A stretch of DNA of 64,000 nucleotides. Source: Flavobacteriaceae bacterium UBA3611. Its GTDB lineage: Bacteria; Bacteroidota; Bacteroidia; Flavobacteriales; Flavobacteriaceae. A model generated the notes under the pieces. The model ran no database searches. It was not told the origin of the DNA and saw only the letters and a program-made list of their open reading frames with translations. The position numbers and the translations under genes were made by a program. Positions 26,513 to 34,775 of this stretch are shown piece after piece (position 1 is the stretch's first letter; every line of letters begins with the position of its first letter). The DNA lies in contig DFLU01000002.1 of the NCBI GenBank assembly GCA_002375495.1, forward strand, positions 389 to 64,388, in the 5' to 3' direction.

Positions 26513-27672
26513 GTGGCCGGTTTATAGTTCTTGCCATCCATTACCATTTTGGCGATAATTTCACGCAAAATTTCAGAAGTACCACCACCAATGGGTCCTA
26601 GTCTGCTATCGCGCAAGTTTCGTGCCAGTGGATATTCTTCCATATAACCGTAGCCTCCTAACATCTGCAGGCAATCGTAAGCAACCTCATCGGCTACTTT
26701 GGTTGAAATGAGCTTAGACATGGTTGCTTCTTTCACCACATACTCTCCTCTGTCGAGACGTTGGGCGGTTACATAATTGAATGTTTTACAAACTTCAATC
26801 TCTGAGGCCATCTGAGCCACGCGGTGTCTCAAAGCCTGAAATTTTGAAATCGATTTACCAAAAGCGGTACGTTCTTTCATATAAGCAATGGTATAATCTA
26901 ACGCCCATTCGCTTCGAGCATGTGAGTTAATCCCCATAATGAGGCGCTCTAACGCGAAATGCTGCATAATATACGGGAAGCCTTTATTCTCTTCACCCAT
27001 TAAATTTTCAGCAGGAATTTTTACGTTGTCGAATGCAATCTCACCCGTATCGCTGGCGCGCCAACCCAGCTTGTCTAATTTTGTTGCTGAAACCCCAGCT
27101 GCATCACGATCTATCACAAAAATGCTGATGCCTTTATTGCCCAATTCAGGAGCTGTTTTTGCAGCTACGATTAGGTAGTCGCTGTATACTCCGTTGGTTA
27201 TAAATGTTTTAGATCCATTTATGATATACGAGTCGCCCTCTTTTACCGCCGTAGTGCGCATACCCGAAACATCGCTACCGCCAAAGGGTTCTGTAATACA
27301 TAGACAACCAATTTTCTCGCCGGTGATACTTGGGGCCAAATATTTTTCTTTCTGTTCGTGGTTGCCTTCTTTATTAAGGTGGGTCATCGCCAAATATGCA
27401 TGTGCCCACATAGCTGCAGCAAAACCACCAGAATTTATTTTCTGTAGTTCTTCCAAGAAAATCACGGTATAGAACAAATCTAGGTCCATACCACCATACT
27501 GTTCTGGGTAATTGATACCGAAATACCCCATCTCGCCAAATTTTTCCCAAACAAATCGTTCTATATGCCCTGTTTCTTCCCACTTCTCAATATGGGGAAC
27601 CACTTCTTTCTGTAAGAAATCTTGAAAACTCTTTCTGAAAAAATCATGTTCTTCGCTAAAATATACGCTCAT
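26509..27672 (-). CDS. Acyl-CoA dehydrogenase
   Basis: 387 residues, the standard length. FAD-dependent alpha,beta-dehydrogenation of acyl-CoA in fatty-acid or branched-chain amino-acid degradation. Signatures: CITEPFGGSDVSGMRT, SKTFITNG, and the C-terminal LQMLGGYGYMEEYPLARNLRD. The MCAD-type catalytic Glu position (YEGT) is Gly here (GPIGGGTSEI). Glu occurs instead in the helix after LERLIMGINSHARSE, which aligns with the catalytic base of isovaleryl- and long-chain acyl-CoA dehydrogenases. It is therefore probably an IVD/LCAD-type enzyme; the true substrate is unknown. Confidence 0.93.
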   Translation of the reverse strand: MSVYFSEEHDFFRKSFQDFLQKEVVPHIEKWEETGHIERFVWEKFGEMGYFGINYPEQYGGMDLDLFYTVIFLEELQKINSGGFAAAMWAHAYLAMTHLNKEGNHEQKEKYLAPSITGEKIGCLCITEPFGGSDVSGMRTTAVKEGDSYIINGSKTFITNGVYSDYLIVAAKTAPELGNKGISIFVIDRDAAGVSATKLDKLGWRASDTGEIAFDNVKIPAENLMGEENKGFPYIMQHFALERLIMGINSHARSEWALDYTIAYMKERTAFGKSISKFQALRHRVAQMASEIEVCKTFNYVTAQRLDRGEYVVKEATMSKLISTKVADEVAYDCLQMLGGYGYMEEYPLARNLRDSRLGPIGGGTSEILREIIAKMVMDGKNYKPAT

Positions 27673-27716
27673 CGTTCCTTGTAATTTATTGGGGTTTGTG
27701 AAATTTGTTTTGATTT

Positions 27717-28598
27717 TTATTCAACGAACAAATATAACTGAATTCGCTTTAATTTGTTGGCAGTGATGCCTTCAATTTTTTCTAACGCACCTAACGAAGT
27801 GATCCCCTCCCGAAGGCGAACAAACTCCCAAATCTCTTTTGCCAAATCGAATGACACCCCCGGAATTGTTGACAAATCTGAAGCAGAAGCCGTGTTGACA
27901 TTCCACTTTTGGACGGACTTTGGCGATTTTACCGTAAATAATTGCTTGGTTTTCTGTACAACTTCTGAAGAAAGGCCGTACACTTCATACAACTGCACAT
28001 CGTCTGTAAAACCTCCCAAGCCATCTCGATAGGCAATAATTCGTTCGCTTAGTACGGCACCAATACCTGAGACTTGTTGAAGTTCTTCAGCGGTGGCCAT
28101 GTTTAGATCTACTTTTTCATCGTATGAGCGTCGGGTATTAACTATTTTGCTGAATGTATAATTAGGTTTCGGCCTCGTAACCCATGCTGGGAACTTAAAA
28201 TAGGGAGAAATACTGTCTATCCACTGGCCTGAGACTCCCGTAACCTTTCTAAAATCTTCTGTGTTGTTGATCCACTTTCCTTGTGCACGAAATGCTTTTA
28301 ATCGGTCGAACGCTTCGGTAGGCATCCCGAGAGTATAGGCTTTGTAGTCGGTTATAAAATTGGGGTTGAAAGGATACAGCTTGGGTTTTCGGGCTTCGAG
28401 TTCAACTTGATAAAGTGAATCGATGATTCGCTGTTGTTTAACGATTTCCGAAGAAGAAACATCTAAGACGCTTTCCGCGGAAAAATCTATGCAATAATAC
28501 GTCGTTAAGAGCACCACAATGAGTGCTGTTAAAAACAAAATCCCACCTCGTTCACTTCGGCTGAAGATAAGGTGGGATTGTAAGTTTGATTTTGGCAT
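27717..28598 (-). CDS. ComEA-like helix-hairpin-helix protein, membrane-anchored
   Basis: 293 residues. One N-terminal transmembrane helix (about 20-37, GGILFLTALIVVLLTTYYC) anchors it, so the rest is probably periplasmic. Helix-hairpin-helix units occur near residues 80-115 (AFRAQGKWINNTEDFRKVTG), 165-220 (VDLNMATAEELQQVSGIGAVLSERII) and 230-290 (NTASASDLSTIPGVSFDLAKEI). HhH modules bind DNA without sequence specificity; single-domain ComEA captures DNA in natural transformation. A DNA-uptake role is plausible but not shown, because no other com gene is near. It lies 44 bp upstream of the dehydrogenase on the same strand. Confidence 0.85.
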   Translation of the reverse strand: MPKSNLQSHLIFSRSERGGILFLTALIVVLLTTYYCIDFSAESVLDVSSSEIVKQQRIIDSLYQVELEARKPKLYPFNPNFITDYKAYTLGMPTEAFDRLKAFRAQGKWINNTEDFRKVTGVSGQWIDSISPYFKFPAWVTRPKPNYTFSKIVNTRRSYDEKVDLNMATAEELQQVSGIGAVLSERIIAYRDGLGGFTDDVQLYEVYGLSSEVVQKTKQLFTVKSPKSVQKWNVNTASASDLSTIPGVSFDLAKEIWEFVRLREGITSLGALEKIEGITANKLKRIQLYLFVE

Positions 28599-28650
28599 AA
28601 CTCTCCTTTTTGAAATGAAGGGAGTTGACCAATATATTTGTTAGATGGTT

Positions 28651-30360
28651 TTAATCATCTATCGCGTTACGTTTTAATTTAATAGCATCTAAATAACGGT
28701 TTAACTGTTTTTTCACCACTGGGAACAAGAAGTACAGTCCGATCATGTTCGGGAACACCATTGCAAAAATCATTGCATCAGAGAAATCCCAAATTGATTT
28801 CATACTTGCGGCAGCACCGATTACAACAAATAGTAAGAATAAAAACTTATACGTTAAATCTGCCACTCTTCCGCGACCGAATAAATACTTCCACGATTGT
28901 AATCCGTAATACGACCACGATATCATGGTAGAAACGGCAAACAGTACCACTGCGATGGTGAGAAATACATCAGAGTAAGGAATGTATGCTGCAAAAGCTT
29001 CTGAAGTAATACCAGCACCTTCATAAGAAACGCCATCGATCATTACACCTCCAGCTCCATCACCTCCATACTGGAAAATTGTTGCTCCTGCTGCATCTCC
29101 GCCAAAGTTAAAAATTATAATTACTAACGCCGTCATAGAGCAAATAACCACCGTATCGATAAATGGTTCTAACAATGCTACCAAGCCTTCTGAAGCAGAA
29201 TATTTTGTTTTCACGGCAGAGTGGGCAATTGATGCCGAACCTGCGCCCGCTTCATTCGAGAAGGCCGCTCTTTTAAACCCTACCAACAACACTCCTATTA
29301 AACCTCCTACTCCAATTGCAGTTGGGTTAAAAGCTTCCTCTACTATAAGACCGATGGCATCATCGATTAGCGAAAAATTACTGAATATTATATACAAACA
29401 GCAGATAATGTACATTACAGCCATTAGCGGAACAACTTTTTCGGTTACTTTGGCGATACGCTTAATACCACCAATAATAATGATACCCACTAAAATAGCA
29501 AGTACAACTCCTACAATAGTCCCTGCCAAGGTGCTTTCCCAATCGAACATTTCTTTAATTACAATAGTTGCCTGATTAGATTGAGCCGCGTTTCCGCCTC
29601 CAAATGACCCACCAATACAGAAAATAGCAAACAATACTGCAGCTATTTTACCAAGCCATGCAAATCCGCGTTCTTTCAATCCTTTACTTAGATAATACAT
29701 AGGCCCTCCATATACCGTACCATCGGGTCCTACATCACGGTATTGCACCCCTAAGGTACACTCTACGAATTTTGTGCTCATCCCTAACAGACCGCAGACG
29801 ATCATCCAAAAGGTTGCCCCTGGACCACCCAATGCGATTGCAAGTGCCACACCTGCAATATTTCCATTTCCAACAGTTCCAGAAACTGCCGTGGCGAGTG
29901 CTTGAAAGTGACTTACTTCTCCATCGCTACTTTCATCCCGAATGGTATCTACGATATCGCCATCTACAGCAAGCTCGTCTACCGTTTCTAAGTGCTTATC
30001 AAGGCTATCTACCTTGGTCATATCGGTTCCTTGGGCTATTCCACCTTCACCGTAGAGCTCTTTAGCCCCGTATTTCTCGATATCTTCGTATTTACCACGT
30101 ACCGTATTGACAGCTTTCCCAAAAAAACGAATGTTCGGAAATCCAAAATAGATAGTAAAAAAAGCTGCACTTCCCACCAACAGTACAATCACAAAAGGTG
30201 TATCTGGTGCTACTTCAAAGAAAATAACAGAAGAGAAAAAATCGGAAACAGGTTTGAAAGCTTGATCAATCTGTTGATCTATCCCTACTTCCTCAACATC
30301 TTGCGCAAAGGTTAATAATGGGGTTAGTACCGTGAGAAAGGAAAGAAGATATTTCTTCAT
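28651..30360 (-). CDS. Na+/alanine symporter (AGCS family)
   Basis: 569 residues, longer than the usual ~450-500. An N-terminal signal-like helix is followed by a first transmembrane pair and FGFPNIRFFGKAV. A hydrophilic insertion of about 50 residues (about 85-145, YEDIEKYGAKELYGEG...) precedes the family signature SHFQALATAVSGTVGNGNIAGVALAI. Eight to nine further membrane helices follow, with GGPMYYLSKGL and FSNEAGAGSASIAHSAVKT. Imports alanine or glycine with Na+. The insertion is the main oddity. Single gene between terminator-like sequence and the HhH gene. Confidence 0.93.
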   Translation of the reverse strand: MKKYLLSFLTVLTPLLTFAQDVEEVGIDQQIDQAFKPVSDFFSSVIFFEVAPDTPFVIVLLVGSAAFFTIYFGFPNIRFFGKAVNTVRGKYEDIEKYGAKELYGEGGIAQGTDMTKVDSLDKHLETVDELAVDGDIVDTIRDESSDGEVSHFQALATAVSGTVGNGNIAGVALAIALGGPGATFWMIVCGLLGMSTKFVECTLGVQYRDVGPDGTVYGGPMYYLSKGLKERGFAWLGKIAAVLFAIFCIGGSFGGGNAAQSNQATIVIKEMFDWESTLAGTIVGVVLAILVGIIIIGGIKRIAKVTEKVVPLMAVMYIICCLYIIFSNFSLIDDAIGLIVEEAFNPTAIGVGGLIGVLLVGFKRAAFSNEAGAGSASIAHSAVKTKYSASEGLVALLEPFIDTVVICSMTALVIIIFNFGGDAAGATIFQYGGDGAGGVMIDGVSYEGAGITSEAFAAYIPYSDVFLTIAVVLFAVSTMISWSYYGLQSWKYLFGRGRVADLTYKFLFLLFVVIGAAASMKSIWDFSDAMIFAMVFPNMIGLYFLFPVVKKQLNRYLDAIKLKRNAIDD

Positions 30361-30404
30361 AATTTGGTTTATTGGTGAGACTTTTTTTTCGATTGGGCAA
30401 GATG

Positions 30405-30424
30405 CTAAAAAAAACGGCCGTTTT
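30405..30424 (-). terminator. Terminator of the K+ channel operon
   Basis: AAAACGGCCGTTTT palindrome (30411-30424) with a further T run on the minus strand, 33 bp past the channel stop. Confidence 0.65.
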
Positions 30425-30456
30425 CAAATTTTCATCGTTAAAATGTTAACCTTTTC

Positions 30457-31467
30457 TTAAACGCCATATTGACTTTTTAGGCTTTCAATTTGTTCTGGAC
30501 GCCCAATTAATATCAATTTTGAATCTTTCATAACGACCAAAGAGGGTTCAGGGTTTACGACATAATTTCCTTCGGGCGATTTATAGCCGATAACGCTACA
30601 GCCTGTTTTTCTGCGTATGTCTAATTCTTGAATTGCTTGCTCAATACCGTCTGGGCATACTTTTTCAAAAGGGATCTGCTCTACATTTATACTATCTCCA
30701 CTTCCAGACACTGCCAAATTATCTAAAAACTCAACTAAATCTGGTGTCACCACTAAGTTTGCCATGTGATCCCCCCCTATTTTATCTGGTAAAATCACAT
30801 TATCTGCCCCGGCTAGCTTCAGTTTTTGAAAACTTGTATCTTCGGTAGCACGGCTAATGATTTTAAGATTCGAATTGATCTGTCGTGCCGATAGCACAAT
30901 AAATAAGTTGTCGGCATCACTAGGTAGCGCACAGATTAATGTGCTGGCCTTCTCAATCCCTGCCTGTATTAGCAGATCATCTTCTACGGCGTCTCCTTCA
31001 ATAAAGAGCATTCCTTCTTCCTGTTGGCGTGAAACGATGTCTTCGTTCATTTCGATGACCACAAAATCTTTATTGTAGGCAGCGAGTTTGTGAACGGCCT
31101 GCTTTCCATTTCTACCAAAACCACATACAATTACATGGTCTTTTAAAGCGTTTATTTTATGTTGCACTTTTTTCTTTTTTAAGTTACCGATGTTGTTTTT
31201 GCTCAGCATGTATTCAGTAATCACACTAATTGCATACCCTACAATAAAAATGCTGGTGAGAATTAAGAGCGAGGTAAATACTTTTTCACCAGGAGATAAT
31301 TGACCGATAGTACCGTACCCGACCGTGGTTATTGTAATGACGGTCATATAAAACGCGTCTACCCAAGTATAATCTGAAATTAGTTTGTAGCCCAACACCC
31401 CAATCATAAATACAGTGATTAGGAGAATTAAAGCGAGCGCCAGTTTAGAACCGAATAATCTTCTCAT
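30457..31467 (-). CDS. Two-TM K+ channel with TrkA-N (RCK) domain
   Basis: 336 residues from the ATG at 31467 (MRRLFGSKLALALI); longer frames overlap the upstream gene. Two transmembrane helices (about 10-30 and 65-88) flank a pore with the TVGYG selectivity filter. The cytosolic RCK part begins HVIVCGFGRNGKQAVHKL (Rossmann GxGxxG) and ends in an RCK-C-type domain near KSLKSQYGV. It probably gates K+ in response to a nucleotide or ion. The ATG overlaps the stop of the PspC gene (ATGA), so translation is probably coupled. Confidence 0.93.
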   Translation of the reverse strand: MRRLFGSKLALALILLITVFMIGVLGYKLISDYTWVDAFYMTVITITTVGYGTIGQLSPGEKVFTSLLILTSIFIVGYAISVITEYMLSKNNIGNLKKKKVQHKINALKDHVIVCGFGRNGKQAVHKLAAYNKDFVVIEMNEDIVSRQQEEGMLFIEGDAVEDDLLIQAGIEKASTLICALPSDADNLFIVLSARQINSNLKIISRATEDTSFQKLKLAGADNVILPDKIGGDHMANLVVTPDLVEFLDNLAVSGSGDSINVEQIPFEKVCPDGIEQAIQELDIRRKTGCSVIGYKSPEGNYVVNPEPSLVVMKDSKLILIGRPEQIESLKSQYGV

Positions 31468-31694
31468 AAATCGAATACTGATGTCCGTTTGGTGTACACT
31501 AAATCTTTCAATTTCAACCAAAATGCCAAGGTTAGATATACGGCAAACCAAACTCCCAGCGTGGCAAAAGACACATAAATAAAAAACAAGCGAACGCTTT
31601 TTACACGCATCCCAAGGCGGTCTGCAAGTCGCGAGGAAACATAAAAGCCATGTTTTTCAAAATAATGCCGTATTCTATATACCAAGGTAAGCAT
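31464..31694 (-). CDS. Small PspC-domain membrane protein
   Basis: 76 residues. A PspC-like N-terminal segment (YFEKHGFYVSSRLADRLGMRVKSVRLFFIY) leads into a transmembrane helix (about 34-60). PspC domains occur in envelope-stress sensors; here the domain stands alone and is coupled by a 4-bp overlap to the channel. A role in sensing membrane state for the channel is an inference from this coupling. It starts 49 bp after the DUF2851 stop. Confidence 0.85.
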   Translation of the reverse strand: MLTLVYRIRHYFEKHGFYVSSRLADRLGMRVKSVRLFFIYVSFATLGVWFAVYLTLAFWLKLKDLVYTKRTSVFDL

Positions 31695-31743
31695 AGGTGC
31701 AAATTAGCAAAAATTGACGAAGAATCATCGCCCAATAGCTTGT

Positions 31744-33018
31744 TTAGTTTTTCGATAATATTTCAATCCCTATGGCGCATTGCAAGCATCGGTGGTTGTC
31801 ACAATAATGACGTTTCAAATGTAGCAGTGCTTGTGTATGCATAGCGTTTTTAGCAATAGGTTTGAGCGTGTTGAAATAGGACACGACCGTATTTTTTTCT
31901 GCTGAAATCGATGCTGCCAAGTCTAATAGGGCTTCTGAATTATCACGCCCCAGGTATTTTGCGTAACAGAATTTGATAGGAATGACCGTATTTATGAGCA
32001 ATAGGTCTATAAAATTTTTCGTGAGCCGTTTTTCTTTTTGGGGCGATGTTGTACCAAAATTGAAATGTGAGTTCCAATAACTAGAAGCTTTAACCTCAAA
32101 AATAGCATACAACTTCTCTTTTGTGGTAGCCTCTATCAACCTAGAAAATAAATGTTGCTCTTTCGAATACAAAACGGCTAGCTGCGACAATCGAATTGTG
32201 GGGAAATTGGGTGGTCGCAACCTGAAAAATTTAGGAGTCACCACCGTTTGGTTTGTGAGTTTAAACTTTTTCTGAAGAAAGGCATATTCGTTCTGGAGAT
32301 TCTTTATATAATCATCTTCAACCTTTTTTTGAAGCAAACCAGCTTGCCCAAACAACAGGGCTTCCAATGTGAGTACATTGTCCTTACATTTTTGCACTAC
32401 GGAAAAAGGTACTGAGTTGGCAATACTCAGAAATGAATCGCCATTTACTTTTAAACCGAAATTTTTAGAAAGTTGCTGAAACAGAAGCGCTTCCCAATGG
32501 CTGAAACCTTTATCTAAACCTGCATATATTGTTTCAGTTTTTTGCTGCAATCGTTCCAGATACATTCGTTCTAACCAGTTATCGACTATAAATGTATCAA
32601 TAGAAGGAAATTCTTGCTCACATTTAATAAAGGTAGCCTGTTTATCTATTAAGTTCAGATAGGCTTGTTTCGCGGCAGGCTTTACTATTTGCTTCAATTC
32701 TAGTGTAGGGATTACGGTATCGTTGGCTCGAAAAACAGCGACATTGTATTCCCAAACCACATGTAGCAAAACACTGTCATACCCTTCATCATCATGATGC
32801 TGGTGCGCATACCAGTCTGACGATTTCAAGTGTAGTTCAACATTTCCAGCCCATAATTGACCGTCTATTACAAGTTGTGCGTTCAAAAAATCAGGTCCCG
32901 CATTAAAATTATGTAGCCCAGGCGATACTACCTGAACGGTTTCACCTGCTACTGTTGTAAAATGGGAAGATGTAAATTTTTGGAACTTCCACACATAGTG
33001 AAGAAAATCTTCTTTCAT
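31744..33018 (-). CDS. DUF2851 family protein
   Basis: 424 residues, full length for the family, which is common in Bacteroidota and of unknown function. Characteristic N-terminal segment: FLHYVWKFQKF, SPGLHNFNAGPDFLNAQLVIDGQLWAGNVELHLKSSDWYAHQHHDDEGYDSVLLHVVWEYN. The many conserved His and Asp (N-A-G-P-D-F, H-x-H-H-D-D) suggest metal binding, an inference only. The C-terminal part holds Cys residues (about 405-417, CDNHRCLQCAIG). No signal peptide. Probably heads the PspC-K+ channel group. Confidence 0.85.
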   Translation of the reverse strand: MKEDFLHYVWKFQKFTSSHFTTVAGETVQVVSPGLHNFNAGPDFLNAQLVIDGQLWAGNVELHLKSSDWYAHQHHDDEGYDSVLLHVVWEYNVAVFRANDTVIPTLELKQIVKPAAKQAYLNLIDKQATFIKCEQEFPSIDTFIVDNWLERMYLERLQQKTETIYAGLDKGFSHWEALLFQQLSKNFGLKVNGDSFLSIANSVPFSVVQKCKDNVLTLEALLFGQAGLLQKKVEDDYIKNLQNEYAFLQKKFKLTNQTVVTPKFFRLRPPNFPTIRLSQLAVLYSKEQHLFSRLIEATTKEKLYAIFEVKASSYWNSHFNFGTTSPQKEKRLTKNFIDLLLINTVIPIKFCYAKYLGRDNSEALLDLAASISAEKNTVVSYFNTLKPIAKNAMHTQALLHLKRHYCDNHRCLQCAIGIEILSKN

Positions 33019-33079
33019 CTGAAAAAAAATTATGGGAAGTTGTGGCTGAACGCTTTCAGCAGATTAAAGATACGAAAAA

Positions 33080-33308
33080 GATGGAAGATGGAAGATGGAA
33101 GTTGGAGGTTAGAGGTTGGAAGATGGAGGTTGGAAGATGGAAGTTGGAGGTTGGGTGTTGGGTGTTGCACTTCGACTCCGCTCAGTGTGACAGGTGCTGG
33201 GTGCTGGGTGCTGGAGGTTGCACTTCGACTCCGCTCAGTGTGACAGGTGCTGGATGTTGGGTGATGGACTTCACACTTCACTACTTACTATTCACTCTTC
33301 ACGCCTCA
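33080..33308. repeat. 7-bp-period tract with two REP-like copies
   Basis: 33080-33167 is built from heptamers GATGGAA/GTTGGAG/GTTGGGT. Two REP-like copies (33168-33192 and 33221-33245) follow, separated by GTGCTGG heptamers, and 33246-33308 shows ACTTCAC-type heptamers. No real gene; open frames here are repeat-driven. Confidence 0.75.
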
Positions 33309-33317
33309 CTAAAAAAC

Positions 33318-34676
33318 CTACAGCGCCCTAATAATATCGTGCTTGGTAATGATATGGTAGTTTCCATCGCCCAAATCTACCAACACCGCGTTGTTATTTT
33401 TATGAATCAGTTTTGAAACCTCCTCAATCGAAGTGTTTTTCTGAACGATCGGAAACGCCTCATGCATAACTTCCTTAATAGGAAGGTTGGCAACATCTTT
33501 GTCTTCTAAATATTTCCGAAGCAAATCTGTTTCGTCTAAAGCACCTACAAAACCGTTGGTATCTTCAACTGGAATTTGTGAAATTTTGTATTGCTTCATA
33601 CGCTCAATAGCATGGCTTACCAATTCTTCGGTACGTACTGTCACTAATGGTTTATCTTCATGGTTCTTGATAAGGTCTGAAGCTACAGTTACCTCATCTT
33701 CTACAAATCCGCGCTCACGCATCCACTCATCGTTAAACATTTTTCCTACATATCGACTTCCATGGTCATGAAACAAAACCACGACGACATCATCTTTGGT
33801 AAAATGGTCTTTAAGTTGTAAAATCCCTTTCATGGCCGCTCCCGCAGAATTCCCCAAAAACATCCCTTCTTGCTTGGCTAATTTTTGGGTATAGATGGCC
33901 GCATCTTTATCGGTTACCTTGGTAAATCCGTCAATAACTGAGAAATCGACGTTTTTAGGTAGAATATCTTCGCCAATACCTTCGGTGATATAGGGATAGA
34001 TTTCATTTTCATCAAACACACCCGTTTCGTGGTATTTTTTAAATACACTTCCGTAGGTATCAATTCCCCATACTTTTACATCAGGGTTTTGCTCTTTTAG
34101 GTATTTACCAACACCGCTAATGGTTCCGCCCGTGCCCACTCCCACTATAAAATGGGTCACTTTTCCATCGGTCTGTTCCCAGATTTCAGGGCCAGTGCTC
34201 AAGTAATGTGCTTTGGCATTGCTCGGGTTATCATATTGATTGACATACCAGCTATTTGGTGTTTCTTTTGCCAAGCGCGCCGAAGTAGAGTAATAACTTC
34301 GCGGATCGTCGGGTGCAACATTGGTTGGGCATACCACTACCTTACTACCCACAGCCTTCAGAATATCAATTTTTTCTTTGCTTTGCTTATCGCTAATAAC
34401 ACAAACCATCTTGTAGCCCTTTACAATCGCAGCGAGGGCGAGGCCCATCCCTGTATTTCCTGAGGTTCCCTCTATAATGGTCCCTCCTGGTTTCAATCTG
34501 CCGTCTGCTTCTGCATCTTCAATCATTTGCACCGCCATACGGTCCTTCACCGAATTCCCTGGATTAAAAGTCTCGTATTTGGCCAACACCAAGGCTGGAA
34601 TATCTTCGGCTAGTGTATTGATTTTTACTAATGGCGTGTCGCCGATAGTTTCAAGAATGTTCTTTGCGTACTTCAT
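33318..34676 (-). CDS. Cystathionine beta-synthase-like PLP enzyme with CBS domains
   Basis: 452 residues. Pyridoxal-phosphate enzyme of the cysteine synthase/CBS family, acting in transsulfuration or cysteine formation. The PLP lysine is in NPGNSVKDRM (about 39-48); the phosphate loop is EGTSGNTGMG; GVGTGGTISGVGKYL is the second family signature. A tandem pair of CBS (adenosyl-binding) domains occupies about 335-452. This length and layout match cystathionine beta-synthase rather than plain CysK. The exact substrate (serine plus homocysteine versus O-acetylserine plus sulfide) cannot be read from sequence. Ends next to the repeat tract. Confidence 0.9.
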   Translation of the reverse strand: MKYAKNILETIGDTPLVKINTLAEDIPALVLAKYETFNPGNSVKDRMAVQMIEDAEADGRLKPGGTIIEGTSGNTGMGLALAAIVKGYKMVCVISDKQSKEKIDILKAVGSKVVVCPTNVAPDDPRSYYSTSARLAKETPNSWYVNQYDNPSNAKAHYLSTGPEIWEQTDGKVTHFIVGVGTGGTISGVGKYLKEQNPDVKVWGIDTYGSVFKKYHETGVFDENEIYPYITEGIGEDILPKNVDFSVIDGFTKVTDKDAAIYTQKLAKQEGMFLGNSAGAAMKGILQLKDHFTKDDVVVVLFHDHGSRYVGKMFNDEWMRERGFVEDEVTVASDLIKNHEDKPLVTVRTEELVSHAIERMKQYKISQIPVEDTNGFVGALDETDLLRKYLEDKDVANLPIKEVMHEAFPIVQKNTSIEEVSKLIHKNNNAVLVDLGDGNYHIITKHDIIRAL

Positions 34677-34775
34677 AGAAATGCTAAATGTGCCGCAAAA
34701 TTACAAAACTCCAACACAATAAGCAGTTGGCAGTATACATTATTTGTCTCAAATTAAAGAATGAATGTTTGTGCT

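Noticed and set aside
33030..33416. Open frames over the heptamer tract
   Set aside because: Amino-acid sequence is a low-complexity echo of the 7-bp repeat on both strands.
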